From NCBI GenBank assembly GCA_023415935.1, contig JAEZIX010000078.1, positions 1 to 21,385 of the forward strand: a DNA stretch of 21,385 nt. The letters are read 5' to 3'. This stretch comes from Cyanobacteria bacterium OH_CDB_20. Lineage in GTDB: Bacteria; Cyanobacteriota; Vampirovibrionia; Gastranaerophilales; Gastranaerophilaceae. The notes under the pieces are model-generated. The model saw nothing but the letters and a program-made list of their open reading frames with translations. It did no database searches and was not told the origin of the DNA. Shown here piece by piece: positions 1-6,921 of the stretch; position 1 is the stretch's first letter; each line of letters begins with the position of its first letter. The position numbers and the translations under genes were made by a program.

Positions 1-9
1 TATATAATA

Positions 10-444
10 ATGTATTATGCAATCATATTTTATCAGAGAAACTATTTATTTCAAATGATTACAGATTTTGTAAAGAGTTTATATTATGAGATTATGTCTT
101 ACTTTGTTCCCGAGCGTATAGAGTATGAGGTTTCAGGCTCGTGCAAAAAATGCGGAAAATGTTGCGAATATATGTATAGTTATGATACTTATACTGAAAA
201 AGAATTTAAAATAATGCAGTTCATTTTCCCTAAATATAAAAGATTTTATATAAAGGGGAAAGATGAACTCGGGAATTTGATTTTTGCTTGCAAGTACATT
301 ACCAAAGAAGGGCTTTGTTCTGATTATAAAAACAGGCTCTCTATGTGCAAGAAGTATCCCGTGAAAAGGCTTAGAAAACCTCTAAAACTCCATGAAGGCT
401 GCGGCTACTACATTGAAGAAAAAGACTTTAAGGATTATTTGTAA
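10..444 (+). CDS. YkgJ-type cysteine-cluster protein (putative Zn/Fe-binding)
   Basis: Small cytosolic protein of the YkgJ/CxxCxxCC family, thought to bind zinc or an iron-sulfur cluster; the biochemical role is not known. Counting from base 10, the signature is C45-x2-C48-x2-C51-C52. Further cysteines sit at 94, 103, 113 and 131, which fits the family spacing: a first cluster, then a second group ending in C-x-K-Y-P. About 144 residues, typical for the family. The start is uncertain. A TATAAT-like -10 element lies at 3-8, just before the first ATG, so transcription may begin near base 15. The real start would then be the ATG at 55 (M16) or at 97. The family assignment is fairly sure; any function is not. 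Confidence 0.75.
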   Translation: MYYAIIFYQRNYLFQMITDFVKSLYYEIMSYFVPERIEYEVSGSCKKCGKCCEYMYSYDTYTEKEFKIMQFIFPKYKRFYIKGKDELGNLIFACKYITKEGLCSDYKNRLSMCKKYPVKRLRKPLKLHEGCGYYIEEKDFKDYL

Positions 445-496
445 TAATTGTTTCTCTAATATGGCTAAAAATTCAGTTTTGTAATAAAATTTGGAT

Positions 497-1312
497 ATGA
501 AAAATAATATTAGGTTGTTATTAATTCAAAATAAAGCGATTCTCGGGGATAGAGAAGCTAACTTTAAAAGAATAAATGAGCTTTTAGAGCCCTTTGAGGA
601 TAAAAAATTTGATCTTATTGTTTTTCCTGAGCTTTGGAATGTCGGTTGGGCTTGCGAAAAGTTTACCGAAATGTCTGAAGATGAGGAAAATTCTGAAACA
701 ATAAACTTTTTAAAAACAATTGCTAAAAGATTTTCATCTAATGTTGTCGGAGGCTCTTTTGTAAGAAAAACTAATAATGGTGAGCTTAAAAATTCTTGCC
801 CAATTTTGGATAGAGAAGGCAATATTATTGATATTTATGACAAAATGCACCTTTATTCTTACGCAGGAGCAACAGAAGGTAAATATATTACTCAAGGAAA
901 CAGGCTTGTTTTAGCTGATACTGATATCGGAAAATTAGGTATTACAATCTGTTATGACATAAGATTTCCTGAAGTGTACAGAAAATACGCCTTTGAAGGC
1001 GCGGATATTCTGATAAATGTCGCTGCATGGGGAAGACATAAGGAAAATCAATGGACTACCCTTCAAAAAGCTAGAGCCATTGAAAATCAGATTTTTATGC
1101 TTGCAGTTTGCCAGACAGGTATTATTGAAAAGGATATGTATAACCTTGGTCATTCAATGGTTATAGGTCCTTTAGGTGATGTTACCTCTATGCTAAAATA
1201 CGAGGAAAAAGCTCTAGAAGCTGAAATTGATTTAGAAGAAGTAAGAAGCCTGAGAAAAGCTATTCCTACTTTAAATGATGTTCACGAAAAATATGAATTT
1301 TCGGAGGTTTAA
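497..1312 (+). CDS. carbon-nitrogen hydrolase (nitrilase superfamily, Nit2/omega-amidase-like)
   Basis: Cytosolic amidohydrolase of the nitrilase superfamily. The Glu-Lys-Cys triad is visible: E45 in F-P-E-L-W, K116 in Y-D-K-M-H, and C152 in I-C-Y-D-I-R-F-P-E. Its 271 residues and I-C-Y-D-I-R-F-P-E signature fit the Nit2/YafV (omega-amidase) or methionine-salvage-linked branch, which deamidates 2-oxo acid amides such as alpha-ketoglutaramate. The exact substrate cannot be read from sequence. The start chosen is ATG 497; an in-frame TTG at 491 is possible but lacks a better ribosome binding site. Its stop codon shares one base with the ATG of the next gene (TAATG), so the two are translationally coupled. 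Confidence 0.88.
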   Translation: MKNNIRLLLIQNKAILGDREANFKRINELLEPFEDKKFDLIVFPELWNVGWACEKFTEMSEDEENSETINFLKTIAKRFSSNVVGGSFVRKTNNGELKNSCPILDREGNIIDIYDKMHLYSYAGATEGKYITQGNRLVLADTDIGKLGITICYDIRFPEVYRKYAFEGADILINVAAWGRHKENQWTTLQKARAIENQIFMLAVCQTGIIEKDMYNLGHSMVIGPLGDVTSMLKYEEKALEAEIDLEEVRSLRKAIPTLNDVHEKYEFSEV

Positions 1313-2682
1313 TGAAAAATTTATTTAAAATATTAGTACTAACTATTATGTTCTCTATATTTACAGTCCCTGCTTTTGCAAAGGTTGAATCCCTTGATGT
1401 AAAGTTAAATAGACTTATAAAATGTTCTGAACTTGATAAAACATCAACAATTGCAGTTTCTGTCAAAAGTATTAAAACTGGGAAATCAGTTTATGAATAC
1501 AACCAAAATAAACTTTTGCATCCGGCTTCTACTTTGAAATTATTTACAGCGGCTTCTGCAATTGATTCTTTGGGCTATGATTATACTTTTAAGACTCAAG
1601 TATATGCTGATAAAAATAATAATTTATACATAAAACTTGGAGCTGATCCAAAACTTGTTTCAAAAGATTTGCACACTTTAATTAAATGTTTGAGAGAAAC
1701 AAATCATAAATCCGTAAACAGAATATTCATCGACGATAGCATAATAGATACTCAAGAATGGGGTACAGGCTGGATGTGGGATGATAACACAAACGCTTAT
1801 ATGCCTAAATTTTCACCTTACAATCTTGATAATAATGTGTTTAACGTTAGCCTTAATATCACTGAATCTTCAGCTGTTGATGCAGTTTCAACTTCGGCTT
1901 ATCCTGTCGCGGTTATAAATAAATTAAAAGTTTCAGATAAAGATAATTTTTCTATTTTAAGACAAGATTGGATTTCTCCTGATTTACTTATATTAGAAGG
2001 TACAGTTGCTTCTTGTAAGACTTTGCAAATACCAGTTAACAATATGAGAAGAGCTTTTATTGCTAAGTTAAATGCAGAGCTTGTTGCAAACAATATTAAA
2101 AATAACGAAACAGAATTTAGAAACGCACTTACACCAAAAGATGCAGAGTTTTTAGGTGAAGTTGTTCATCCTATTGATTCTGTTCTTTCTTCTGCTCTTA
2201 AAAACAGTGATAACAAGAATGCAGAAACAATATTTAAAGTTGCTGCTTCTAAAAAATACAATGCTACAGGAACATTTGAGCTTTCAAAGAAAATGTTTGA
2301 TGAATTCTATAAATCAATAGATGTTGATACAAGTAAGATTGTTGTTGCAGATGGAAGCGGCGTATCAAGAAATAATCTTGTAACTGCTGATTTTATGTCA
2401 TCAGCTTTATTACAGTTATATTTCTTGCCTGATTTTGGCAAATATAAAGAATATATTGCACAACCTGGTGAAGGTACTCTTTCAAACAGATTGCTTGATT
2501 TAAGAGGTTTTGTATGGCTTAAAACAGGCAGTATTTCAAATGTATCAGGGCTCACAGGCTATGTGAAAAACAAGAATAACGATGAATATACCGTTGCTAT
2601 AATTATACAAAATTTTTCTAAACCTCAAAAAGATGTAAAAGAGTTCGAAAACAAAATAATAAACGAAATTTACAGTAATTAG
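1312..2682 (+). CDS. dacB: D-alanyl-D-alanine carboxypeptidase/endopeptidase (PBP4, peptidase S13)
   Basis: Periplasmic low-molecular-weight penicillin-binding protein that trims or cleaves peptidoglycan stem peptides. It begins with a Sec signal peptide (basic start, hydrophobic residues about 4-20, likely cleavage after A-F-A at residue 23). All three active-site motifs are present: S73-T-L-K76 in the P-A-S-T-L-K context of family S13, S352-R-N354 after D-G-S-G-V, and K404-T-G406. Length 456 residues, normal for DacB. The large insertion domain between the first and second motifs, typical of PBP4, is present. The start is fixed by a GGAGG at 1303-1307 inside the end of the hydrolase gene. 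Family confidence is high; endopeptidase versus carboxypeptidase activity is open. Confidence 0.92.
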   Translation: MKNLFKILVLTIMFSIFTVPAFAKVESLDVKLNRLIKCSELDKTSTIAVSVKSIKTGKSVYEYNQNKLLHPASTLKLFTAASAIDSLGYDYTFKTQVYADKNNNLYIKLGADPKLVSKDLHTLIKCLRETNHKSVNRIFIDDSIIDTQEWGTGWMWDDNTNAYMPKFSPYNLDNNVFNVSLNITESSAVDAVSTSAYPVAVINKLKVSDKDNFSILRQDWISPDLLILEGTVASCKTLQIPVNNMRRAFIAKLNAELVANNIKNNETEFRNALTPKDAEFLGEVVHPIDSVLSSALKNSDNKNAETIFKVAASKKYNATGTFELSKKMFDEFYKSIDVDTSKIVVADGSGVSRNNLVTADFMSSALLQLYFLPDFGKYKEYIAQPGEGTLSNRLLDLRGFVWLKTGSISNVSGLTGYVKNKNNDEYTVAIIIQNFSKPQKDVKEFENKIINEIYSN

Positions 2683-2720
2683 ATTGATACTTTTGGTAAT
2701 GATTTTTCAATTTATTAATG

Positions 2721-2741
2721 TTAATAATTAACTAGTTATTA
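2721..2741. promoter_or_regulatory. palindrome in the superoxide reductase leader (possible operator)
   Basis: An AT-rich imperfect inverted repeat with arms TAATAA and TTATTA surrounds a perfect 10-bp palindrome TAACTAGTTA at 2729-2738. It lies directly upstream of the AGGAGG ribosome binding site of the superoxide reductase gene. The position suits a repressor operator for a redox regulator, but no protein is known to bind it, and AT-rich DNA makes chance palindromes common. Confidence 0.2.
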
Positions 2742-2756
2742 CAAAGGAGGCTTTTT

Positions 2757-3140
2757 ATGGCAGAACTTATGCAAATATACAAATGCAACATTTGTGGAAA
2801 CATTGTTGAAATACTTCATGGAGGAGCAGGTGAGCTTGTTTGTTGCAACGCTCCAATGGAACTTTTACAAGAACAAACAGACGAGATGAAACAAGAAAAG
2901 CACAAACCGGTTATCTCTTACGAAGGTGAAACAAAGACTATAAGAGTTGGGTCAATCCCTCACCCAATGGAAGAAGAACATTACATAATGTTTATTGAAG
3001 CTATTTCGCCTGATAAAAAATATTTGAAGCGTAAATATCTAAAACCTCATGAAGCGCCTGAGATGGAGCTTAAATGTATACACAATGAAGTTACGGCTCG
3101 CGAGCTTTGTAACCTTCATGGACTTTGGGTTTCTGATTAA
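2757..3140 (+). CDS. dfx: superoxide reductase, 2Fe desulfoferrodoxin type
   Basis: Reduces superoxide to peroxide without releasing oxygen, the usual defence of anaerobes; acts in the cytosol with a rubredoxin-like donor. The N-terminal desulforedoxin module has its four iron-binding cysteines: C10, C13, C29, C30. The catalytic iron centre has its full ligand set: H49 (after E47-K48), H69 and H75 in P-H-P-M-E-E-E-H, then C118 and H121 near the C-terminus. Length 127 residues, standard for the two-iron class. An AGGAGG ribosome binding site precedes the ATG, and a strong terminator follows 10 bases after the stop, so it is probably a one-gene transcript. Confidence in the function is very high. 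Confidence 0.96.
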   Translation: MAELMQIYKCNICGNIVEILHGGAGELVCCNAPMELLQEQTDEMKQEKHKPVISYEGETKTIRVGSIPHPMEEEHYIMFIEAISPDKKYLKRKYLKPHEAPEMELKCIHNEVTARELCNLHGLWVSD

Positions 3141-3150
3141 AAATATAATA

Positions 3151-3180
3151 AAAAAAGCTCTGAGAAATCAGAGCTTTTTT
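3151..3180 (+). terminator. rho-independent terminator after superoxide reductase
   Basis: Perfect 13-bp stem (3151-3163 with 3168-3180) closed by a GAAA tetraloop and ending in six T. The A-tract at its left also gives a T-run on the opposite strand. It separates the superoxide reductase transcript from the fumarase gene. Confidence 0.92.
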
Positions 3181-3221
3181 ACTTTCTTTACTTTTAAAGC
3201 TGAGAATTATATCATTATTTT

Positions 3222-4601
3222 ATGAAAACATTAGATGTCAGTTTAATAAAAGAAGCCGTTTATAATTTATGCGTGAATGCAAATGTATATTTGCCTCAAG
3301 ACGTTTACCAAAAACTAAAAATGGCTTATAACAAGGCATCATCAAAAATTATGTGGGCAAATATCCTTGAGAATGCAAGAGTTGCAGCTGAAACAAAACG
3401 TCCTTTATGTCAGGATACAGGAAATGTAATTATTTTCATGTCTATCGGACAAGATGTCCATATTGAAGGCGGCGAATTGGCTGAAGCTGTTAATGAAGCA
3501 GTAGAAAAGGCATACAAAGAAAACTATTTCAGAAAATCAATAGTAAAAAATGCTATTTTTGATAGGGGAAATACGGGTTCTAATACCCCTTGTGTCTTGC
3601 ATACGGAGATTGTTTCAGGGGATTCTGTCCAAATATCAGTTTTAATTAAGGGAGCAGGCTCAGAAAATAAATCAAAAGCTGAAATGCTACTTCCTACTTC
3701 ATCTTTAGAGGAGATAAAAGAATTTGTTGCTGCCAAAGTTTTAGAATCAGGCATCAATTCTTGTCCGCCTTTATACATTGGTGTTGGGTTTGGTGGAACG
3801 TTAGATACAGCATCTCTTCTGGCAAAAAAAGCCCTGCTTGAGGGTGAAAAAACTCAAGAGATAAAAGATTTTGCATTAGATATTAAAAATATCATCAATC
3901 AAAAAGCGCCTGAAGAATTTGAAGGTAATTATGTTCTTGATTTAAATATTATAACTGTGCCAACTCACATAGCTTGTCTTCCGGTAGGGGTTTCAATTAA
4001 CTGCCATTCGATGAGAAAAGCAAGTTGTGTAATTGAGAATTCAAACATCAAGTATATAAATATCTATCCAGAGTATGAAAAATTTGATATAGAAAATGTT
4101 TCAGGTATAAAAATCAATACTGCTCAAAAAGACGAAATCAGAAATTTAAAGCAAGGTCAAAACGTATTGCTCTCAGGTAAGATATATGTTGCAAGAGATG
4201 CAGCACACAAACGTTTGAAGCAAATGATTGATAAAAATGAAAGGCTTCCTTTTGAGATAAAGGATAGTATTATTTTCTACGCTGGTCCTTGCCCTCCAAA
4301 AGAAGGTGAAAAAATTGGACCAATAGGGCCAACAACAGCATCGAGAATGGATAAATTTGCAGTTGAATTTTATGATAAAGGCCTTCTTGCAACAATTGGC
4401 AAGGGTGAAAGAGGCAAAGATGTTCACTCTGCAATAATTAAAAATAATGCAGTTTATTTTACCCTGCAAGGCGGTATTGCAAGTTTAATTGCGTCAAAAG
4501 TCAAAAGCTCAAATATAATAGCTTTTGAAGATTTAGGTGCAGAAGCTATTTATGAACTTGAAGTTCAAGACTTACCATTAAAAGTTGAAATTTCAGGTTA
4601 A
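3222..4601 (+). CDS. fumA: fumarate hydratase class I, fused alpha and beta parts
   Basis: Oxygen-sensitive [4Fe-4S] fumarase that interconverts fumarate and malate in the cytosol. The alpha part (about residues 1-285) has the three expected cluster cysteines: C63 in R-P-L-C-Q-D-T-G, C181 before P-P-L-Y-I-G-V-G, and C261 before H-S-M-R-K. The beta part (about 290-459) carries A-G-P-C-P-P and G-P-T-T-A-S-R-M-D. In many anaerobes these are two separate subunits (about 280 and 185 residues); here they form one 459-residue chain with little linker, shorter than E. coli FumA (548). L(+)-tartrate dehydratase is the main alternative. The ATG at 3222 lacks a clear Shine-Dalgarno. The stop lies 1 bp from the stop of the convergent HD gene. 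Confidence 0.93.
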   Translation: MKTLDVSLIKEAVYNLCVNANVYLPQDVYQKLKMAYNKASSKIMWANILENARVAAETKRPLCQDTGNVIIFMSIGQDVHIEGGELAEAVNEAVEKAYKENYFRKSIVKNAIFDRGNTGSNTPCVLHTEIVSGDSVQISVLIKGAGSENKSKAEMLLPTSSLEEIKEFVAAKVLESGINSCPPLYIGVGFGGTLDTASLLAKKALLEGEKTQEIKDFALDIKNIINQKAPEEFEGNYVLDLNIITVPTHIACLPVGVSINCHSMRKASCVIENSNIKYINIYPEYEKFDIENVSGIKINTAQKDEIRNLKQGQNVLLSGKIYVARDAAHKRLKQMIDKNERLPFEIKDSIIFYAGPCPPKEGEKIGPIGPTTASRMDKFAVEFYDKGLLATIGKGERGKDVHSAIIKNNAVYFTLQGGIASLIASKVKSSNIIAFEDLGAEAIYELEVQDLPLKVEISG

Positions 4602-4602
4602 T

Positions 4603-5400
4603 CTATTTAGCAGCGCCTTCAAGCATATAAGATTCTAAAGCATCAACTACAGTTTTCTTTAGCCTTCCTGACCTTACATGTTCTTGCATAATATACATTG
4701 CCTGAGTATGTTTATAGGCAGGTTTATATGCTCTTTCTTCGCGAAGCGCAGAATAAATATCAGCAGCCGCGATGACCTGAATAGCTATATCTTTATATTT
4801 GTCAGGAGAGTGGTGATATCTGATTATATCAAGCACATCATCATCCAGATTGCTTGTCTTTAATAGTTCATAGCCTAGCTCAGAATGCAAGTTTATTATG
4901 CTTCTTTCTTCTTCATCAAGACAGCTTTCTTTATCCAAAACTTCTGCTGGGATAAGAATTTTACCGAAATCATGGAATAATGCACCTGTTTCGATTGTTT
5001 TAATTTCTTCTTTTGAAAGTCCTAATTGTTTTGCAATTCCTGATGCGAATTCTTGAGTTTGAGAAAGATGGCCATTAACAATGTTTTTAATATTCTCAAT
5101 GGTTGCTTTTGCTGGCAGACCGTTTGCTTCAAGTATTTCTGTTACTTTAGGATTTGCTCTCAACATATTTTTAACAGAATCATCTGTTAAATACATACCA
5201 AATAAGAAATTCGGTGCATAAGACGCTAAAAATCTATCTAATGAAAAAGTCAGTTTTCGCCCGCGAAGAAGTGATTTTCTTCTTTCTTTGCTCAAAACGT
5301 CCGATTCAATCGGATTAGTTTTATAATTAGATTTTTCTTCCGTAAAATTTAATTTGCTTGCTTTTACAGCAAATTTAAAAGTATTAACACTTGCTACCAA
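4603..5400 (-). CDS. HD-domain phosphohydrolase, HD-GYP-like without GYP motif
   Basis: Probable metal-dependent phosphohydrolase or signalling protein. The C-terminal half matches the HD-GYP fold: H111 on the first helix, H143-D144 followed by G146-K147 and P151, H172, H196-H197, and D214 in A-A-A-D-I-Y-S-A. Canonical HD-GYP c-di-GMP phosphodiesterases continue H-H-E..D-G-x-G-Y-P; here it reads H-H-S-P-D-K-Y-K-D, so the GYP signature is absent and c-di-GMP hydrolysis is doubtful. The N-terminal 100 residues are unrecognised and polar. The start is TTG (5398-5400) with AGGG eight bases upstream; no in-frame ATG occurs before residue 69. A TATAGT element about 30 bases upstream could be its -10 box. 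Confidence 0.85.
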   Translation of the reverse strand: MVASVNTFKFAVKASKLNFTEEKSNYKTNPIESDVLSKERRKSLLRGRKLTFSLDRFLASYAPNFLFGMYLTDDSVKNMLRANPKVTEILEANGLPAKATIENIKNIVNGHLSQTQEFASGIAKQLGLSKEEIKTIETGALFHDFGKILIPAEVLDKESCLDEEERSIINLHSELGYELLKTSNLDDDVLDIIRYHHSPDKYKDIAIQVIAAADIYSALREERAYKPAYKHTQAMYIMQEHVRSGRLKKTVVDALESYMLEGAAK

Positions 5401-5506
5401 TGTTATTTCCCTAAAAATATACTACTATACCTTCACTTACTTTTATAAAGTTTTTCTTTAATGTTTTATTTACTTTTTTCAAGAAAATATGAAAAAAATG
5501 TAACAT

Positions 5507-5533
5507 AAAAAATCGCTTGTTTAACAAGCGATT
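5507..5533 (-). terminator. rho-independent terminator of the 5581-6096 gene
   Basis: Perfect 10-bp stem (5511-5520 with 5524-5533) around a 3-base loop, followed on the minus strand by a run of six T. It lies 48 bases beyond the stop of the orphan gene and separates it from the HD gene. Confidence 0.88.
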
Positions 5534-5580
5534 CATGCATCCGTTTTATATGATTAGTTTATTTTTGTCTAATAAGTTTA

Positions 5581-6096
5581 TTAATTTCCTGGATACCAGA
5601 ATGGGTCATCTACATTTTCTTTACCATATGTTTGTCTCCAGCCGTCAAGCGGATCAGCAGGGCCTCTTGGAGGATTTCGTCTTACGTAATCTGTTGCACT
5701 AGAATATTCACCTTCAGGAGCATCAATTTCAGGATAAATATTATCTTCTACTCTATCGATAAATCTTCCATTTGCTTTTTTTTCTTTTAGTAAGTCTTCG
5801 GCAAGATTTTCATAGTCATTTGTTCTTGTTTCTAGGTCTCTTCTTTTGTCACCTGCAAGTTTTTGAAAAATTGACTTATATTTTACAGCCAAATGTTTTT
5901 TGTATTTTGCAACCTCATTTTCAATTAGTCTGTCTCTAGTTTTAGGGTCTTGTTCTACAAAACTCTTTACTTGAGCTACAAACCAGTTGCTATATACATC
6001 AGAAGGGTATTTTTGTGCGCCAAAAGATACATTTTTATTGTTAGGAATTTTTTGTGAACAGTTGCTTCTTGTCATCGGAATTGATTGTATTCTCAT
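5581..6096 (-). CDS. orphan protein with N-terminal Asn-rich tail and S-F-G-A motif
   Basis: I do not recognise a domain in this 171-residue protein. Residues 1-28 are polar and Asn/Ser-rich and end in N-V-S-F-G-A (S24-F25-G26-A27). This leader resembles N-termini I associate with many otherwise unrelated Gastranaerophilales proteins. Residues about 35-110 are highly charged and predicted helical, probably coiled coil (K/E/R-rich). The last 50 are acidic and rich in Pro, Gly, Asp and aromatics, ending W-Y-P-G-N. No transmembrane segment and no classical signal peptide. An AGGGG lies 11 bases before the ATG, and a strong terminator follows, so it is very likely a real single-gene unit. Confidence 0.7.
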   Translation of the reverse strand: MRIQSIPMTRSNCSQKIPNNKNVSFGAQKYPSDVYSNWFVAQVKSFVEQDPKTRDRLIENEVAKYKKHLAVKYKSIFQKLAGDKRRDLETRTNDYENLAEDLLKEKKANGRFIDRVEDNIYPEIDAPEGEYSSATDYVRRNPPRGPADPLDGWRQTYGKENVDDPFWYPGN

Positions 6097-6231
6097 ATTG
6101 GCAATTACCCCTTTTCTTTTGTCTGCATGTAATGAATCTGCTGTGTTTCATTTGGTAAAAGTCTTGGAAATAATTAATTTGTTAGCCTAGTTGGATAATA
6201 TATAACCATTTTTACTTAGTCAGGTGGGTAT

Positions 6232-6921
6232 TTATCTCAGTTCTATAACTTGAATATCTTGCTTTAGTAAGTTTTTTACTGTTCTAAAATCAGTTTCATC
6301 GAGGCTTGTCTTGTTTTTAAATGATTTATCAAAAATTTTATCGGGTACAAATTTTTGAATATAATATCTTTTTGCGCCAGAAATCAAAGTTCCTATTTGT
6401 TTAAAATCTTCAATATCAAGCTGTTCTTTTACTGATGTAGTTCTGAATTCGTAGTCTATTTTGCTGCCCAATATTATATTTATGCTTCTTTGAATGTTGT
6501 CTTTGTTTACATTTGTGTTTGTAATGTTGGAGTATTTATCAAGCGGAGCTTTAATGTCCATTGCGATATAATCAATCAAGTTTTCCATTAGCAGTTCTTC
6601 TATAATATCAGGATTTGTGCCATTTGTATCTAGTTTTACAAGAAAACCTAAACTTTTAATTTCTTTTATAAAGTCTTTTAGGTCTTTTTGTAAAGTGGGT
6701 TCTCCTCCTGTTATTACTACTCCGTCAAGCTTTCCCGTGCGGGATTTTAAAAACTCAAAAAAAGCCGGCAAGGTCATTACCGGCTCTTTTTTTTCAAACA
6801 ATTCTGGATTGTGGCAGTATCCGCATTTAAAATTGCATCCTTGGGTAAAAACTATGCAAGCTATTTTTTCAGGATAGTCAAGCAAAGTTGTTTTTTGAAA
6901 ACCTGCAATTACAAAAGACAT
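6232..6921 (-). CDS. nrdG: anaerobic ribonucleotide reductase-activating protein (radical SAM)
   Basis: Radical SAM activase that installs the glycyl radical on NrdD, using a [4Fe-4S] cluster and S-adenosylmethionine. The cluster motif is C29-N-F-K-C33-G-Y-C36 and the SAM-binding G-G-E-P is at residues 72-75. At 229 residues it belongs to the larger NrdG form that resembles pyruvate formate-lyase activases, not the short E. coli type (about 154). Its ATG overlaps the end of nrdD by 13 bases, with A/G-rich ribosome-binding sequence inside the nrdD tail. Co-transcription and the shared role in anaerobic dNTP synthesis make the assignment secure. Confidence 0.93.
   Translation of the reverse strand: MSFVIAGFQKTTLLDYPEKIACIVFTQGCNFKCGYCHNPELFEKKEPVMTLPAFFEFLKSRTGKLDGVVITGGEPTLQKDLKDFIKEIKSLGFLVKLDTNGTNPDIIEELLMENLIDYIAMDIKAPLDKYSNITNTNVNKDNIQRSINIILGSKIDYEFRTTSVKEQLDIEDFKQIGTLISGAKRYYIQKFVPDKIFDKSFKNKTSLDETDFRTVKNLLKQDIQVIELR

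Noticed and set aside
4603..5400. Canonical HD-GYP c-di-GMP phosphodiesterase
   Set aside because: The G-Y-P signature is missing, so only HD-domain phosphohydrolase is claimed.
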